The translations under genes and the position numbers were made by a program. Source: Metabacillus sp. B2-18 (GTDB lineage: Bacteria > Bacillota > Bacilli > Bacillales > Bacillaceae). Taken from it: 64,000 bases of DNA. Location of the stretch: positions 124,001 through 188,000 of the forward strand of contig NZ_CP088246.1 of assembly GCF_021117275.1 (NCBI RefSeq). Reading direction: 5' to 3'. Of the stretch, positions 36,232 to 46,266 are shown piece after piece (position 1 is the first letter of the stretch; each line of letters opens with the position of its first letter). A model generated the notes under the pieces. It saw only the letters and a list, made by a program, of their open reading frames with translations, searched no databases and was not told the origin of the DNA.

Positions 36232-37025
36232 AATTTGGTCGTGATCCAAGAATATCCCAAATTATTATTTTATCTATATTTTCGTGGATTGGATTAAATT
36301 ATTTAGAATTTAGAGTAACAACAATACAGATCATCGCAGCCATTTTAACAAGTGTTGTGTTAGAGATTTTATTTACTTATGCAAAAACAAAAAAAATAGT
36401 TGCCCCATATAGTGCAATAATTACTGGGTTAAGTACAGGGTTATTATTGCGTGCTGATTCAATTGTTCCATTTGTATTAACAATATTCGTTGCTATAACC
36501 TCAAAGCATTTTCTGAAATATAAGGGCAGTCACATATTTAACCCTTCCAACATCGGTATTGTAGTTATTTCATTTGCTTTCCCAATTACTGTCGCAACCG
36601 CGCCGCTACAATGGGGATTTTTTTGGGCACTATTATTTATAATTGCAACCGCTGGTACTTATATGGTGTATAAAGTTAAGAGGTTTTCAACAATTGTTTC
36701 TTTTCTAGGTATGTTTTTCTTAGCAGGAATTGTTCGAATGATTATTTGGGACAAAACATTTACTTCTATTTTTAATGAGTTTATGTGGGGTGGACTATTA
36801 ATCTTTACATTCTTTATGATCACTGATCCAAAAACATCGCCAAAAAGTGTTAAAGGACAGATGCTTTTTGGAGTTCTTATTGCAATTCTTGGGCAAGCGA
36901 TGATCCAAATGCAAATTCATGGGGCATTATTCGTAAGTCTATTTATCATTTGCTTGGCAAGAATATTATTTAAAATTTGGCAAGAAAGAATAAAAGTGAA
37001 AACAAGAGAACATTTGGCAACATAG
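36228..37025 (+). CDS. RnfD/NqrB-like membrane protein
   Basis: 265 aa, about eight or nine membrane segments. Family signatures: SHIFNPSNIGIV near 103 and FFMITDPKTSP near 198, as in Rnf/Nqr subunit D/B. The covalent flavin site of the full-size proteins (S/D-GAT) is not seen, and no other Rnf or Nqr subunit is encoded nearby. I infer a membrane electron carrier partnered with the overlapping redoxin gene. A terminator follows. Confidence 0.75.
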   Translation: MKFGRDPRISQIIILSIFSWIGLNYLEFRVTTIQIIAAILTSVVLEILFTYAKTKKIVAPYSAIITGLSTGLLLRADSIVPFVLTIFVAITSKHFLKYKGSHIFNPSNIGIVVISFAFPITVATAPLQWGFFWALLFIIATAGTYMVYKVKRFSTIVSFLGMFFLAGIVRMIIWDKTFTSIFNEFMWGGLLIFTFFMITDPKTSPKSVKGQMLFGVLIAILGQAMIQMQIHGALFVSLFIICLARILFKIWQERIKVKTREHLAT

Positions 37026-37047
37026 TAAATATCCGAATAACTCTCAT

Positions 37048-37089
37048 CCCCATTTTGAACTTTTAAGTAAGTTTTAAATGGGGTTTTTA
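37048..37089 (+). terminator. Terminator after the rnfD-like gene
   Basis: CCCCATTT / AAATGGGG stem followed by TTTTTATT. Confidence 0.8.
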
Positions 37090-37273
37090 TTAGCAAGAAA
37101 TAACTAGTTCTAATTTTCCTGATTAATAAAACACAATCTAGTCTGTAAAGGATACGATCGTTCCATAAAGGTAAAATAAACTTTAAGAAATGAGATATGA
37201 AGGCTGAAGAAGGGTATGTGCCATTCTTTAAATAACAGGAACATTTCATTGAAGTCATAAAGAAGGTGAAATA

Positions 37274-38344
37274 ATGTTAAAAAGGATTTTTAAATTATTT
37301 ATTATTGTTGTGGGTGGAACAATTGGGATATTTCTTATTCCGGATCTCATAACCGCTATGACAGGTGGGATAATGCCCTTATGGATGAGTTATTTAATAG
37401 GATTTATTATATTATTCTTTACGATATTTTGGTTGATTAATTCGGGTCTTAACATGATACATTGGATGGAGGAAAAACTATTAAAGGTACCCATAACGAA
37501 TGTTTTATTTGGAAGCTTCGGTCTTATTTTAGGATTAGTTGTAGCATTCTTAATTACGAGTCCCTTGAAGGCAATGAGTATAGAGTTAGTTAATACAGTT
37601 TTTCCAATATCTCTTACTATTTTGTTTGGATATTTAGGATATCAAGTAGGGTCTAAGAAAAGAAATGACCTTGTAAATTTATTTTTATCTATTTCGAATC
37701 AAGGTGAAGCTAAAAATACGAAAGTAAATCTGGAAAGTGTAAAGGAACTTGAAAGTAAATTAAAAATTCTAGATACAAGTGTAATCTTAGATGGTCGAAT
37801 TGAAGAAATATGCAAAACGGGTTTTTTAGAGGGGACATTATTAATCCCACAATTTGTTTTAGAAGAAGTACAACATATAGCAGATTCTTCTGATGTTATA
37901 AAAAGAAATCGTGGAAGAAGAAGTCTTGACACTTTGAATAAGATCCAAAAAGAGCCGGATATAAAAGTTGAAATTTATGAAGGTGACTTCAATGGGATAC
38001 AGGAAGTAGATAAGTTTGTGGAGATTGCAAAGTTACTAAACGGTAGTGTCGTTACAAATGACACAAATTTGAACAAAATATGTAATTTACATGATGTTAA
38101 GGTTTTAAGCATCAATGACCTAGCTGAAGCTTTAAAACCAGTTGTCTTACCAGGAGAGAAAATCAATGTCCAAGTAATCAAAGACGGAAAAGATGATAAA
38201 CAAGCAATTGCCTATTTAGACGATGGTACAATGATTGTGGTAGAACAAGGAAGGGATTATTTAGGTGAATATATTGATGTCTTGGTAACTAGGATTTTAC
38301 AAACCTCAGCAGGAAGAATGATTTTTGCTAAACCAATAATTTAA
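37274..38344 (+). CDS. YacL-like PIN/TRAM membrane protein
   Basis: 356 aa. Four membrane segments (to about residue 125) are followed by a PIN nuclease domain (ILDTSVILDGRI near 174, then VTNDTNLNKI near 260) and a C-terminal TRAM-like beta domain. Same layout as the chromosomal YacL protein of Bacillus. The acidic PIN residues appear present. RNA cleavage is a family inference. A plasmid copy is uncommon. Ribosome site AAGAAGGTG. Confidence 0.85.
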   Translation: MLKRIFKLFIIVVGGTIGIFLIPDLITAMTGGIMPLWMSYLIGFIILFFTIFWLINSGLNMIHWMEEKLLKVPITNVLFGSFGLILGLVVAFLITSPLKAMSIELVNTVFPISLTILFGYLGYQVGSKKRNDLVNLFLSISNQGEAKNTKVNLESVKELESKLKILDTSVILDGRIEEICKTGFLEGTLLIPQFVLEEVQHIADSSDVIKRNRGRRSLDTLNKIQKEPDIKVEIYEGDFNGIQEVDKFVEIAKLLNGSVVTNDTNLNKICNLHDVKVLSINDLAEALKPVVLPGEKINVQVIKDGKDDKQAIAYLDDGTMIVVEQGRDYLGEYIDVLVTRILQTSAGRMIFAKPII

Positions 38345-38403
38345 GGGTTTCACTTTTAAACTTTTGAGTTATTCATACTTGTAATGAATTGAATGCACCC
38401 TAT

Positions 38404-38441
38404 AAAATGGCGAGGAATTAATAATCCTTCGCCATTTTGAA
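38404..38441 (+). terminator. Terminator after the yacL-like gene
   Basis: AAAATGGCGA / TCGCCATTTT inverted repeat; works for either strand. Confidence 0.75.
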
Positions 38442-38560
38442 GTATCGGGTTTGAAAATCTCTACTAAGAGAAAGTTTTCTTATAGATTCCATCATAATAG
38501 CACCTACGGTTTATTCCTTCTTTTTCCTTATATCTTGTTTTCGCATAATGCGAGCAAACC

Positions 38561-38647
38561 CTATTTGCTTTGATTTTCCATAATTAAAAAAGTAAATGCT
38601 TCACCTATCGCAACCACTAAAGCAATAATATACAGTAATTCATCCAT
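38561..38647 (-). CDS. Possible 28-aa membrane peptide after nhaC
   Basis: ATG at 38647 with GGGGGGAAAG upstream, 21 bp after the antiporter stop. It encodes one hydrophobic helix (ELLYIIALVVAIGEAFTFLI). It may be a small subunit or a chance ORF. No family recognised. Confidence 0.4.
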   Translation of the reverse strand: MDELLYIIALVVAIGEAFTFLIMENQSK

Positions 38648-38668
38648 TTTAATCTTTCCCCCCTATTC

Positions 38669-39979
38669 TTAAGAAATAAAATAAGGAATTATTAAAAACA
38701 ATCCTGCAGCTAATACTGCCGCTAATATATTGTAGGGAGTCATTGCCTTAACGTATTTCATATGGTCTGCCTGTGCGGCGCCCGCAGACATTGCAGTCAT
38801 ACCGGATACGGGAGAAGTGACATCTCCAAAAGTCTCTCCTGAAAAAACAGCAGCTACAGCAAGAGGAACACTCCCTCCAGTTGTTACAGCTAAAGGGATT
38901 GCAATTGGGGCAACATTAACGCCCGTGCTCCCCAAGACGACCCTATAAAATAAGTAACAGCTCCTGAAACGATAAAAATAAGAACAGGAACCCATACTGG
39001 TGTTAGTGTTCCGCCTAAAGTTGTTCGAATAAGGTCGGTTAAACCGAGATCCTTCCACCACATGAGGAAAAAGCTTAAAGGAATTAGCATCAGGATAGGG
39101 ACTAAAAGATTAAACAGTCTTGGTTTCAAAGCAGGCTTGCCTAAGCCCATATCCATATCCATTTCTTCCATCTTTCCTTTTGTGGTCACACCCATTTGGT
39201 CTTTGGCTGTACCCGCCTTATCTGTATTTCCAAGTTCTTCAGACATTTCCATAGCATGTGCAGGTTGTTTGAAGGTAGTTCCCTTTTTTGAACCTTGGGT
39301 AGATTGAATTAATTCCTGCATGCTTCCAAAATTCCAGCCTATAAACACAGATAACAAGGCAATTGTAACCGATGTAAAACTAAAAAATTGAAAGGGTAAA
39401 CTGGACAAAAAGAGTTGCATAGCTGAACCTTCTATTCCAGCCGCACCCATTCCTATTCTTATTACTCCAATAATGTAGCCAATATAAGTAGTCGCAACCG
39501 GAGTAAATACAATGACTGGACTAGCAGAATTATTTAACATGTAGGCTAATCTTTGACGTGAAACTGAAAAACGATCAGCTAGCGGCTTCATGATAGAACC
39601 AGTTGCAACAACGCGAAATCCACAATCAATAAATGTGATAGGAAGCAGTAGCCATGAAGCGATTAGAGTCTTTTTTTGCCAAGGTAATGTAGTTATCCAT
39701 TACCTTGACAAAGGCTTGTACACCACCCGATAGCTAAATGAGAGCAACTAAACCACTGAAGACGTATAAAAAAAGTAAAACGTCTAAGTTTCCAGGATCG
39801 GAAAGCACCCCGACAATATAATCAACTGTTTGAGAAATGGACCCAAGAAAAGACCTTGTTAAAATCAAACTCCCTACCCATAACCCGATCAACAGGGAAG
39901 GAATCACTTGTCTAGTCCAAGTAGCTAAAATAATTTCAAGAATGAATGGTACAATAGATAGCCAAAGTCCATATTCAAT
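38669..39979 (-). pseudogene. NhaC-family Na+/H+ antiporter, broken
   Basis: Minus-strand pieces form one antiporter: EYGLWLSIVPFILEIILATW at the start, then VGVLSDPGNLDVLLFLYVF, MKPLADRFSVSRQRLAYML, a cytoplasmic linker, and GSTGVNVAPIAIPLAVTTGG to the end. Defects: an in-frame TAG near 39740, a shift at an A7/T7 run near 39672-39678, and another shift near 38930. A ribosome site AGAGGTG is 8 nt before an ATT start (39979), but the Tn3 transposon end lies directly upstream and cuts off the promoter. Confidence 0.8.
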
Positions 39980-39997
39980 ATAAAATCACCTCTCTTT

Positions 39998-40035
39998 GGG
40001 GTACCGTCATGAAAATGCGGATTTACAACGTTAAG
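39998..40035 (+). repeat. Tn3-family left terminal inverted repeat
   Basis: 38 bp, GGGGTACCGTC to ACGTTAAG, ending next to the nhaC ribosome site. Confidence 0.88.
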
Positions 40036-40070
40036 CCCGTTTCCGAGACGGCCCCCCAATTTTAACAACG

Positions 40071-41095
40071 CTAAGTAAGTTTCAGTGGTCTTATAGTATC
40101 TAATGAGACCACTTTCTCTGAATTAAAATGGTATTCTCCTAATAAATTGATATGTTCCCAGCCTAAAGGTGAAATATGATGAAATAAGTCTTCATTAAAA
40201 CTACCTGTCCGCTTTTGATATTCAACTGCTTTAGTTAGATGTAGAGTATTCCAGATACTGATGGCATTGATGATTATGTTCAAGGCACTGGCCCTTTGCA
40301 ATTGATGCTGTATGGTTCGTTCTCTAAGCTCTCCTTGCTTTTCCGAAGAAAATAGCTCTTGCCAGTCCATTCATGGCTTCTCCTTTATTCAATCCTTTTT
40401 GTATTTTTCTTCTTAAAGATTCATCCGAAATGTAATTAAGAATAAAGATTGTTTTTTCTATACGTCCCATCTCACGTAGGGCTGTATCTAAGCTATTTTA
40501 TCTTGAATAAGATCCTAATTTCCCCATAATCAAGGAGGCTGAGACTGTCCCTTCTCTTATTGAATGAGCTAACCGTAAAACATCCTCATAATTTTCTTTA
40601 ATGACTTTTGTGTTTATTTGCCCACATAAAATAGCTTCTAGTTTTGGATACTCACCTGCTTTATCTATTGTAAATAATTTTGAGTCCGATAGATCTCTTA
40701 TCCTTGGTGCAAATTTAAATCCTAAATAAATGGGTTAATCCGAAAATTTGGTCTGTGTAACCAGCAGTGTCTGTAAAATGTTCCTCTATGTTTAGGTCAG
40801 TATCATAATGCAATAAACTGTCCAAAACATGAATAGCATCCATTGAATTAGTATGAATGATCTTTGTGTAATAAGAAGAAAATTGATCACTCGTAAACAG
40901 ATAGATGGTGGTGCCTTTTCCTTTTCCATAATGAGGGTTTGCATCTGCATGTAGTGACGAAACACTTAGCTGCTTTCTCATACCATCTGACGAAGAGGTT
41001 GTACCATCGCCCCAATAGGAAGACAATTGTAATTTGTGATGAAAATTTACTAATACGGCCTGAGCTTTATTCATTGCGTCTTCATACATGCGCCA
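40071..41095 (-). pseudogene. tnpA: Tn3-family transposase TnpA, C-terminal remains
   Basis: Pieces of the last roughly 340 residues: ANPHYGKGKGTTIYLFTSDQ and DTAGYTDQIFGLTHLF at 40715-41089, then LISxSI-type helix remains, and ISIWNTLHLTKAVEYQKRTG to HINLLGEYHF at 40071-40370. Normal TnpA is about 990 aa, so two thirds is deleted and the rest has stops and shifts. It now abuts tnpR, so the res site was probably lost too. Confidence 0.8.
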
Positions 41096-41105
41096 TTAAG
41101 AAACA

Positions 41106-41714
41106 TTGGCTAGTTGCGAAATCGGTTACATACGTGTCAGTTCGACTAGCCAGAATCCTTCAAGGAAATTTCAGCAACTGAATGAAATCGGAATGGATAT
41201 TTTTGAAGAAAAAGTTTCTGGAGCAACAAAGGATCGTGAACAACTTCAAAAAATGTTAGAAGATTTACAGGAAGGTGACGTTATTTTTGTTACTGACTTA
41301 ACTTTGAATTACACGTAGTACATAAGATTTATATGAATTAATCGATCACATACGGAGTAAAAAGGCAAATTTAAAATCCTTAAAGGACACATGGCTCGAT
41401 TTATCCGAAGAAAATCCATACAGCCAATTTTTAATTCGGTAATGGCTGGTGTTAACCAATTAGAACGAGATCTTATTCGTATGCGACAACGTGAAGGAAT
41501 TGATTTGGCTAAGAAAGAAGGGAAATTTAAAGGTCGGTTAAAGAAGTATCATAAAAAGCACGCAGGAATGAATTATGCAGTTAAGCTATATAAAGAAGGA
41601 AATGTGACCGTAAATCAAATTTGTGAAATCACAAATATATCTAGAGCTTCATTATATAGAAAGCTATCGGATGAGAAAAAATCATTTCTTATTTCAATTA
41701 AGGGTAGCCAGTAA
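41106..41714 (+). pseudogene. tnpR: Serine resolvase TnpR, frameshifted
   Basis: IGYIRVSSTSQNPSRKFQQL (catalytic Ser in VSSTSQ) opens it; it stops at 41318 after VTDLTLNYT. Coding resumes in other frames to MAGVNQLERDLIRMRQREGI and an HTH end (TVNQICEITNISRASLYRKL). Missing or shifted bases near 41300-41400 break it. Confidence 0.82.
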
Positions 41715-41855
41715 TTTTAAAGGCATACATAATTTTATCATAATTCGATGTATAGTAATTTTTTCTATTCAAATAACGGGATGCGTTTCTGTAAAAGGCA
41801 GGAACGCTTTTTTACTAACTGCAGAATACATGAACAAAAAATTAGAATAACACAC

Positions 41856-41887
41856 TTGACCGTGTACTATGGTACACGGTTTATACT
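41856..41887 (+). promoter_or_regulatory. mer promoter/operator
   Basis: TTGACC (-35), a 19-20 bp spacer with the dyad CCGTGTAC-TATG-GTACACGG, then TATACT. The long spacer with a central dyad is the hallmark of MerR-controlled promoters. Confidence 0.85.
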
Positions 41888-41906
41888 TTTTATGAGGTGA
41901 AATAAA

Positions 41907-42308
41907 TTGAGCTATCGCATTAGTGAATTTGCAGACAAATGTGGGATAAATAAAGAGACGATTAGATATTACGAAAAAAAGAGATTGTTACAAGAACCAT
42001 CAAAAACGACTGCTGGTTATCGCATATATTCAGATGATGATGTGAAGCGTGTAGGCTTTATTAAACGAATGCAAGAGCTTGGTTTTTCTTTAAGTGAAAT
42101 TTATAAATTATTAGGTGTTGTAGATAAAGATGAAATTCGCTGCGAAGATATGTTTGAATTTGTATCAAAAAAAGAAATGGAAGTTCAAAAGCAAATAGAG
42201 GACTTAAAACGAATTGATCGTATGTTGAAAGATTTAAAACAACGATGTCCAGATGAAAAAAGGTTACATGCGTGTCCGATAATTGAAACCTTGATTGAGG
42301 AAGAGTGA
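41907..42308 (+). CDS. merR: Mercury-responsive regulator MerR
   Basis: 133 aa from a TTG behind GAGGTG. N-terminal MerR helix-turn-helix (KCGINKETIRYYEKKRLL), a dimer helix, and the three Hg-binding cysteines in IRCEDMF, QRCPDEK and HACPIIE (about 80, 115 and 124). It represses and, with Hg(II), activates the long-spacer promoter just upstream by DNA distortion. First gene of the Gram-positive-type mer operon. Confidence 0.92.
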   Translation: MSYRISEFADKCGINKETIRYYEKKRLLQEPSKTTAGYRIYSDDDVKRVGFIKRMQELGFSLSEIYKLLGVVDKDEIRCEDMFEFVSKKEMEVQKQIEDLKRIDRMLKDLKQRCPDEKRLHACPIIETLIEEE

Positions 42309-42321
42309 AAGGAAATTTGAG

Positions 42322-42543
42322 ATGAAACATAAAAAGACCTTTATTGCAGGATTGATAGGTACATTTGTTGTTTTGTTATGTTGTGCTACACCTATATTAG
42401 TTATTTTATTAGGTGCTATTGGTTTAGGGGCGATAACAGGCTATTTAGATTATGTTTTGATTCCTGTTGTAGTCGTTTTTCTTGGTTTAACCCTTTATGC
42501 TTATTCTAAATATGAACACTTAAATAAAAATAGGGAGATGTAA
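42322..42543 (+). CDS. merF: MerF-like mercuric ion transporter
   Basis: 73 aa with two membrane segments and the vicinal cysteine pair in VLLCCATPILVILLGAIG, then a GYLDYVLIPVVV helix. MerF moves Hg(II) from outside to MerA. ATG 7 nt after AAAGGAAA; 13 nt after merR. Confidence 0.85.
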   Translation: MKHKKTFIAGLIGTFVVLLCCATPILVILLGAIGLGAITGYLDYVLIPVVVVFLGLTLYAYSKYEHLNKNREM

Positions 42544-42546
42544 AAA

Positions 42547-42850
42547 ATGAAAGAAAGAGTTGTTGCAATTGCTTCAATGTTATCAGCTTTTTTAGCAAGT
42601 CTTTGTTGAATTGGCTTAGCGATTTTGATACCACTTGGTATCTAAGTGGTTTAGCTGGAACACTTGCCGTTACGTTTGCTCCATATCGAATGTTGTTTAT
42701 CGTTAATAGGGTTATTATGCTTTCTATCGCTCATTTACTTTATGGGAACAAAAAAATAGTTCAAAGAAAACGAAAAAGTTGTTATGGATTAGCACATTCA
42801 TTTCTGGAGCAATGCTTATCTATACATTATTCAGTCAGGGGATATAAGGG
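42547..42850 (+). pseudogene. merT: MerT-like mercuric transporter, broken
   Basis: ATG at 42547 gives VAIASMLSAFLASLC, then TGA (42607-42609) where the second Cys of the CC pair is expected. GLAGTLAVTFAPYRMLFIV follows in another frame, and WISTFISGAMLIYTLFSQG in a third before the end. So one nonsense and at least two shifts. Confidence 0.78.
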
Positions 42851-42851
42851 G

Positions 42852-43175
42852 ATGATGAAATATTTAATATATCTATCTATATTATTTGGAGTGGTTTTCC
42901 TTTTGTCCGGATGTGGTAAGGCAACTATAGAGAATAGCACTACAACAAATGAAGTTCAATCGGAAAACTTAGAATCTGTTTCGTTTAAAATAGATGGATT
43001 TACTTGAGTATCTTGTGCGTTTACGGTGAGGTCCGCCGTTTCCAATTTAGAGGGTGTTCAAAATGTAGAGGTTGAAGGTTCAGGAGAAACTCAACTTACA
43101 TTTGATTCAACAAAGATAAGTTTAGATGAAATTGAAAAAGGAATTAATGATTTAGGCTACGAGATAAGAAAGTAG
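42852..43175 (+). pseudogene. merP: MerP-like lipoprotein with one in-frame TGA
   Basis: One continuous frame except for TGA at 43005-43007. A lipobox (VVFLLSGC) starts it. The HMA domain reads SFKIDGFT-stop-VSCAFTVRSAVSNL, then VEVEGSGETQLTFD to INDLGYEIRK. The stop sits exactly at the first Cys of the expected C-x2-C mercury site. A TGC/TGT to TGA change explains it. Selenocysteine is considered under findings. Confidence 0.78.
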
Positions 43176-43206
43176 GTAAAACTAATATAAACAGGAGGAA
43201 GAGGGA

Positions 43207-44847
43207 ATGAATAAATATAAGATCAGTATCCAAGGAATGACATGTACGGGTTGTGAAGAACATGTAGCTGTAGCACTTGAAAATATAGGTGCTAAGAACA
43301 TTGAAGCTAGTTTTCGTCGTGGTGAAGCAGTATTTGAATTACCTGATGATATTGGGGTGGAAAGCGCAAAAAAGGCAATTAATGAAGCAAAATATCAACC
43401 TGAAGAAATAGAAGAAGTACAATCTAAAGAAAAAATGGTTTTAGGTGATGAGGGAGACTATGACTTACTTATCATTGGTTCTGGTGGAGCTGCTTTTTCG
43501 GCTGCGATTAAATCAGTTGAATACGGGGCAAAAGTAGCTATGGTCGAGCGCGGGAGGGTTGGGGGAACATGTGTCAATATTGGTTGTGTGCCGTCAAAGA
43601 CACTTCTTCGTGCTGGGGAAATCAATCATTTAGCAAAAGTAAATCCATTTATAGGTTTGGAAACATCTGCTGGAGAAGTGGAATTAGCACCTTTAATCAA
43701 GCAGAAAGATGAGTTAGTTAGTGAGCTTCGGAATCAAAAATATGTGGATTTAATTAGTGAATATGACTTTGATTTAATTGAAGGTGAAGCAAAATTTGTT
43801 AATGGAAATACCGTTGAAGTTAACGGGAAGAAACTTTCTGCAAAGCTTTTCTTAATTGCAACGGGTGCTTCTCCTTCTTTACCCCCGATTTCAGGACTTG
43901 AAGAAGTGGATTATCTAACAAGTACTACACTACTTGAATTAAAAAAGGTGCCTAAACGATTAACGGTTATTGGTTCAGGATATATAGGAATGGAGCTTGG
44001 GCAATTGTTTCATAATTTAGGTTCAGAAGTCACGCTTATGCAAAGAAGTGAGCGACTTTTAAAAGAATATGATCCAGAAATTTCAGAAGCAATAGAAAAA
44101 GCGTTAATTGCACAAGGTATTAACCTTGTCAAAGGGGCAACTTTTGAGCGTGTAGAACAAGGTGGAGAGATAAAAAAGGTTCATGTAACAGTAGATGGAA
44201 AGAAAAAAGTAGTGGAATCAGAGCAATTACTTGTTGCAACAGGAAGAAAACCAAATACGGATTCTTTAAATTTAATTGCAGCAGGGGTTGAAGTCGGAAA
44301 ACGAAAAGAAATACTGATAAACGACTATGCTAGGACAAGTAATGAAAAGATTTATGCAGCAGGCGATGTAACATTAGGACCTCAATTTGTTTATGTAGCA
44401 GCAAATGAAGGTGGAATTGTTGCCGATAATGCGATTGGTGGGTTAAATGAAAAATTAGATTTATCCGTTGTTCCTGGAGTAACATTTACAAATCCTTCGA
44501 TTGCAACGGTGGGATTAACAGAAGAACAAGCAAAAGAAAAAGGCTATGAAGTAAAAACATCTGTATTGCCTTTAGATGCTGTTCCAAGAGCGATAGTAAA
44601 CCGTGGAACAACAGGTGTTTTCAAGCTTGTTGCTGACGCGAAAACATTAAAAGTGCTTGGGGTTCATATCGTATCTGAAAATGCAGGAGAGGTGATATAT
44701 GCAGCGACATTAGCTGTTAAGTTTGGTTTAACCGTAGAGAATTTAAAAGACAGCCTTGCACCATATTTAACAATGGCAGAAGGATTAAAATTAGCTGCTC
44801 TTACATTTGATAAAGATGTATCGAAATTATCTTGTTGTGCAGGGTAA
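43207..44847 (+). CDS. merA: Mercuric reductase MerA
   Basis: 546 aa. N-terminal HMA domain ([11 protein letters not shown], about 11-21), FAD-binding [10 protein letters not shown] near 95, redox pair [13 protein letters not shown] near 122-134, NAD-binding [10 protein letters not shown] near 258, FAD site ([17 protein letters not shown]) near 390 and the C-terminal Hg-delivering pair (LSCCAG). All key cysteines are present. It reduces Hg(II) to Hg(0) with NADPH in the cytosol. Ribosome site AGGAGGA. Only this, merR and merF remain intact in the operon. Confidence 0.95.
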   Translation: MNKYKISIQGMTCTGCEEHVAVALENIGAKNIEASFRRGEAVFELPDDIGVESAKKAINEAKYQPEEIEEVQSKEKMVLGDEGDYDLLIIGSGGAAFSAAIKSVEYGAKVAMVERGRVGGTCVNIGCVPSKTLLRAGEINHLAKVNPFIGLETSAGEVELAPLIKQKDELVSELRNQKYVDLISEYDFDLIEGEAKFVNGNTVEVNGKKLSAKLFLIATGASPSLPPISGLEEVDYLTSTTLLELKKVPKRLTVIGSGYIGMELGQLFHNLGSEVTLMQRSERLLKEYDPEISEAIEKALIAQGINLVKGATFERVEQGGEIKKVHVTVDGKKKVVESEQLLVATGRKPNTDSLNLIAAGVEVGKRKEILINDYARTSNEKIYAAGDVTLGPQFVYVAANEGGIVADNAIGGLNEKLDLSVVPGVTFTNPSIATVGLTEEQAKEKGYEVKTSVLPLDAVPRAIVNRGTTGVFKLVADAKTLKVLGVHIVSENAGEVIYAATLAVKFGLTVENLKDSLAPYLTMAEGLKLAALTFDKDVSKLSCCAG

Positions 44848-44912
44848 AGCACCTTTTGGTAGGAGCTTTACAATAAATACACTTAACTATCCTTCGTTAG
44901 CTGAATAGCCAT

Positions 44913-44956
44913 TAAAAAAGTCGGTTCCTAATGTTAGGGAATCGACTTTTTTAATC
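44913..44956 (+). terminator. Terminator of the mer operon
   Basis: AAAAAAGTCG and CGACTTTTTT arms with inner TTCC/GGGAA pairing, just inside the right transposon end. Confidence 0.8.
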
Positions 44957-44993
44957 TTAACGTTGTAAATCCGCATTTTCCTGACGGCACCAC
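44956..44993 (-). repeat. Tn3-family right terminal inverted repeat
   Basis: 38 bp, CTTAACGTTGTAAATCCGC to GACGGCACCAC on the plus strand, inverse of 39998-40035 with few mismatches. Confidence 0.88.
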
Positions 44994-45125
44994 TCTTTTT
45001 TCTTACGTTTATTTATCCCTTTTCATCCGTTTCGTTATTCTCTAGCGATTTTTATATAGATACAATTTATAAACATAGTTAAACTACTATTGTATTTAAA
45101 TAAATGAACTGGAGATAAATTTATT

Positions 45126-45462
45126 ATGAAACGTATTGTGATCAAATATTTGTAACCATATTTTTGTTAGTTGGAGCTATGTCTTTATCAGTAGTAACAT
45201 CAACTTCTGCAGAGGAGCCTAAAGAAACAAAGCAAATGAATTGCTGTAAAAAAATGGAAATGATGAACAAGCAAATGAAACAGATGATGGACAATCACAA
45301 AATGGTAATGAATGATATGAAGAGTTTGTTTGAAGAATTATAAAAGAGAGGTCAGTTAACGCAGGAACAAAAAGAAAAAATGATGAATATCGAGAAAATG
45401 ATGAATCAAATGGAATAAAAGATGAAAAAAATGTCATCTATGAGAAACGAAGAATTAAAGTG
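45126..45462 (+). pseudogene. Secreted Met-rich metal-binding protein, broken
   Basis: ATG at 45126 stops after 9 codons. In another frame a signal peptide (FLLVGAMSLSVVTSTSA) leads to a Met/Cys-rich stretch (MNCCKKMEMMNKQMKQMMD) and MVMNDMKSLFEEL, stop; then LTQEQKEKMMNIEKMMNQME, stop. A Met-rich exported protein next to copper genes suggests copper binding. Confidence 0.6.
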
Positions 45463-45482
45463 AAAAACTAGGGGGAAAAGAC

Positions 45483-45730
45483 ATGAATGATTTTGCTATC
45501 GAAATCTATACAACTCCGACTTGCCCAGATTGTAAAGCAGCAAAAGAGTTTCTTTCTCAACATAATCTCAATTATGCTGAACATGATATTGTGGAAAATG
45601 AAGAAAACATTAAGGAACTAAACAAATTGACAGGGAAAAAAATATTGTTCCGACAATTAAGATTAATGATGAGTTTTTTATTGGATTTTCGCAAAACCGA
45701 GAGACTATTGAAACATTACTGTTATCATAG
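45483..45730 (+). pseudogene. Glutaredoxin-like protein, frameshifted at A7
   Basis: Starts IEIYTTPTCPDCKAAKEFL with a C-x2-C site. After LTGKK at the A7 run (45636-45642) the frame slips; the other frame continues VPTIKINDEFFIGFSQNRET to a TAG at 45728. A one-base change restores an 82-aa glutaredoxin. GGGGGAAAAG site upstream. Possibly a sequencing error. Confidence 0.72.
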
Positions 45731-45956
45731 GGTGAGTTTATTATATTAAATATAATAGAAATATTCAGCACATGTTTTTTGAGTTGGTACATACTTTGCT
45801 TTATCAGGGTTTAAACTTTCAAGGTAAGAGTTTGTAAAAGGAGAGGATTTCTGAAAATGTCTAAAATCCCCTTAATTTACACTATATTTTGATATTTAGG
45901 TTTAAGAGCATATACCATATAAGTAATTCATAAATATTTTTGAGTTTTTTAACTTC

Positions 45957-45988
45957 TTCACAATTTCCTCAAATTCCTTGTTTATAAT
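45957..45988 (+). promoter_or_regulatory. Redox-island promoter B
   Basis: TTCACA (45957), N5, CTCAAA, N9, TATAAT (45983). Drives the DUF2933-like gene, whose ribosome site is 18 bp on. Confidence 0.68.
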
Positions 45989-46020
45989 GAAAACTAACAT
46001 GAAACAAGGAGGTGTGGAAT

Positions 46021-46266
46021 GTGGGTTGGGAAACTTTATTATTACTGGCATGTCCTCTTATGATGTTATTCTGTATGAAAGGTATGTTTTCGGGAAATAA
46101 AGAAAAAGAAACCAAGGGAAATCAAACACAACAATCTGATTTACAATCATTACAAATTAAGATGGCAGATTTAATAGAGCAAAATCACAAACTGACACAG
46201 GAAGTAGAAAATTTAAAGAATCAAACAAGTGAGGATTCAAACATAGTTAAATTTAAACAAGCTTAA
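46021..46266 (+). CDS. Small DUF2933-like membrane protein
   Basis: 81 aa from GTG 46021, 8 nt after AAGGAGG; an in-frame GTG at 46012 overlaps the ribosome site. Hydrophobic N-terminus with two Cys (TLLLLACPLMMLFCM), then a coiled-coil tail (QIKMADLIEQNHKLTQEVEN). Similar small proteins (DUF2933 type, from memory) occur in copper and mercury islands. Role unknown. Confidence 0.6.
   Translation: MGWETLLLLACPLMMLFCMKGMFSGNKEKETKGNQTQQSDLQSLQIKMADLIEQNHKLTQEVENLKNQTSEDSNIVKFKQA

Larger units (their letters stand above)
39998..44993. mobile_element. Tn3-family mercury-resistance transposon
   Basis: 4996 bp with 38-bp inverted ends starting GGGGTACCGTC (39998) and GTGGTGCCGTC (minus, 44993), both containing ATGCGGATTTACAACGTTAAG-type sequence. 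The 5-bp direct repeat TCTTT flanks it (39993-39997, 44994-44998). Content: 3' remains of tnpA, broken tnpR, merR, merF, broken merT and merP, and merA. The ends resemble Tn1546-group elements. With tnpA and tnpR broken it cannot move by itself. Confidence 0.88.
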
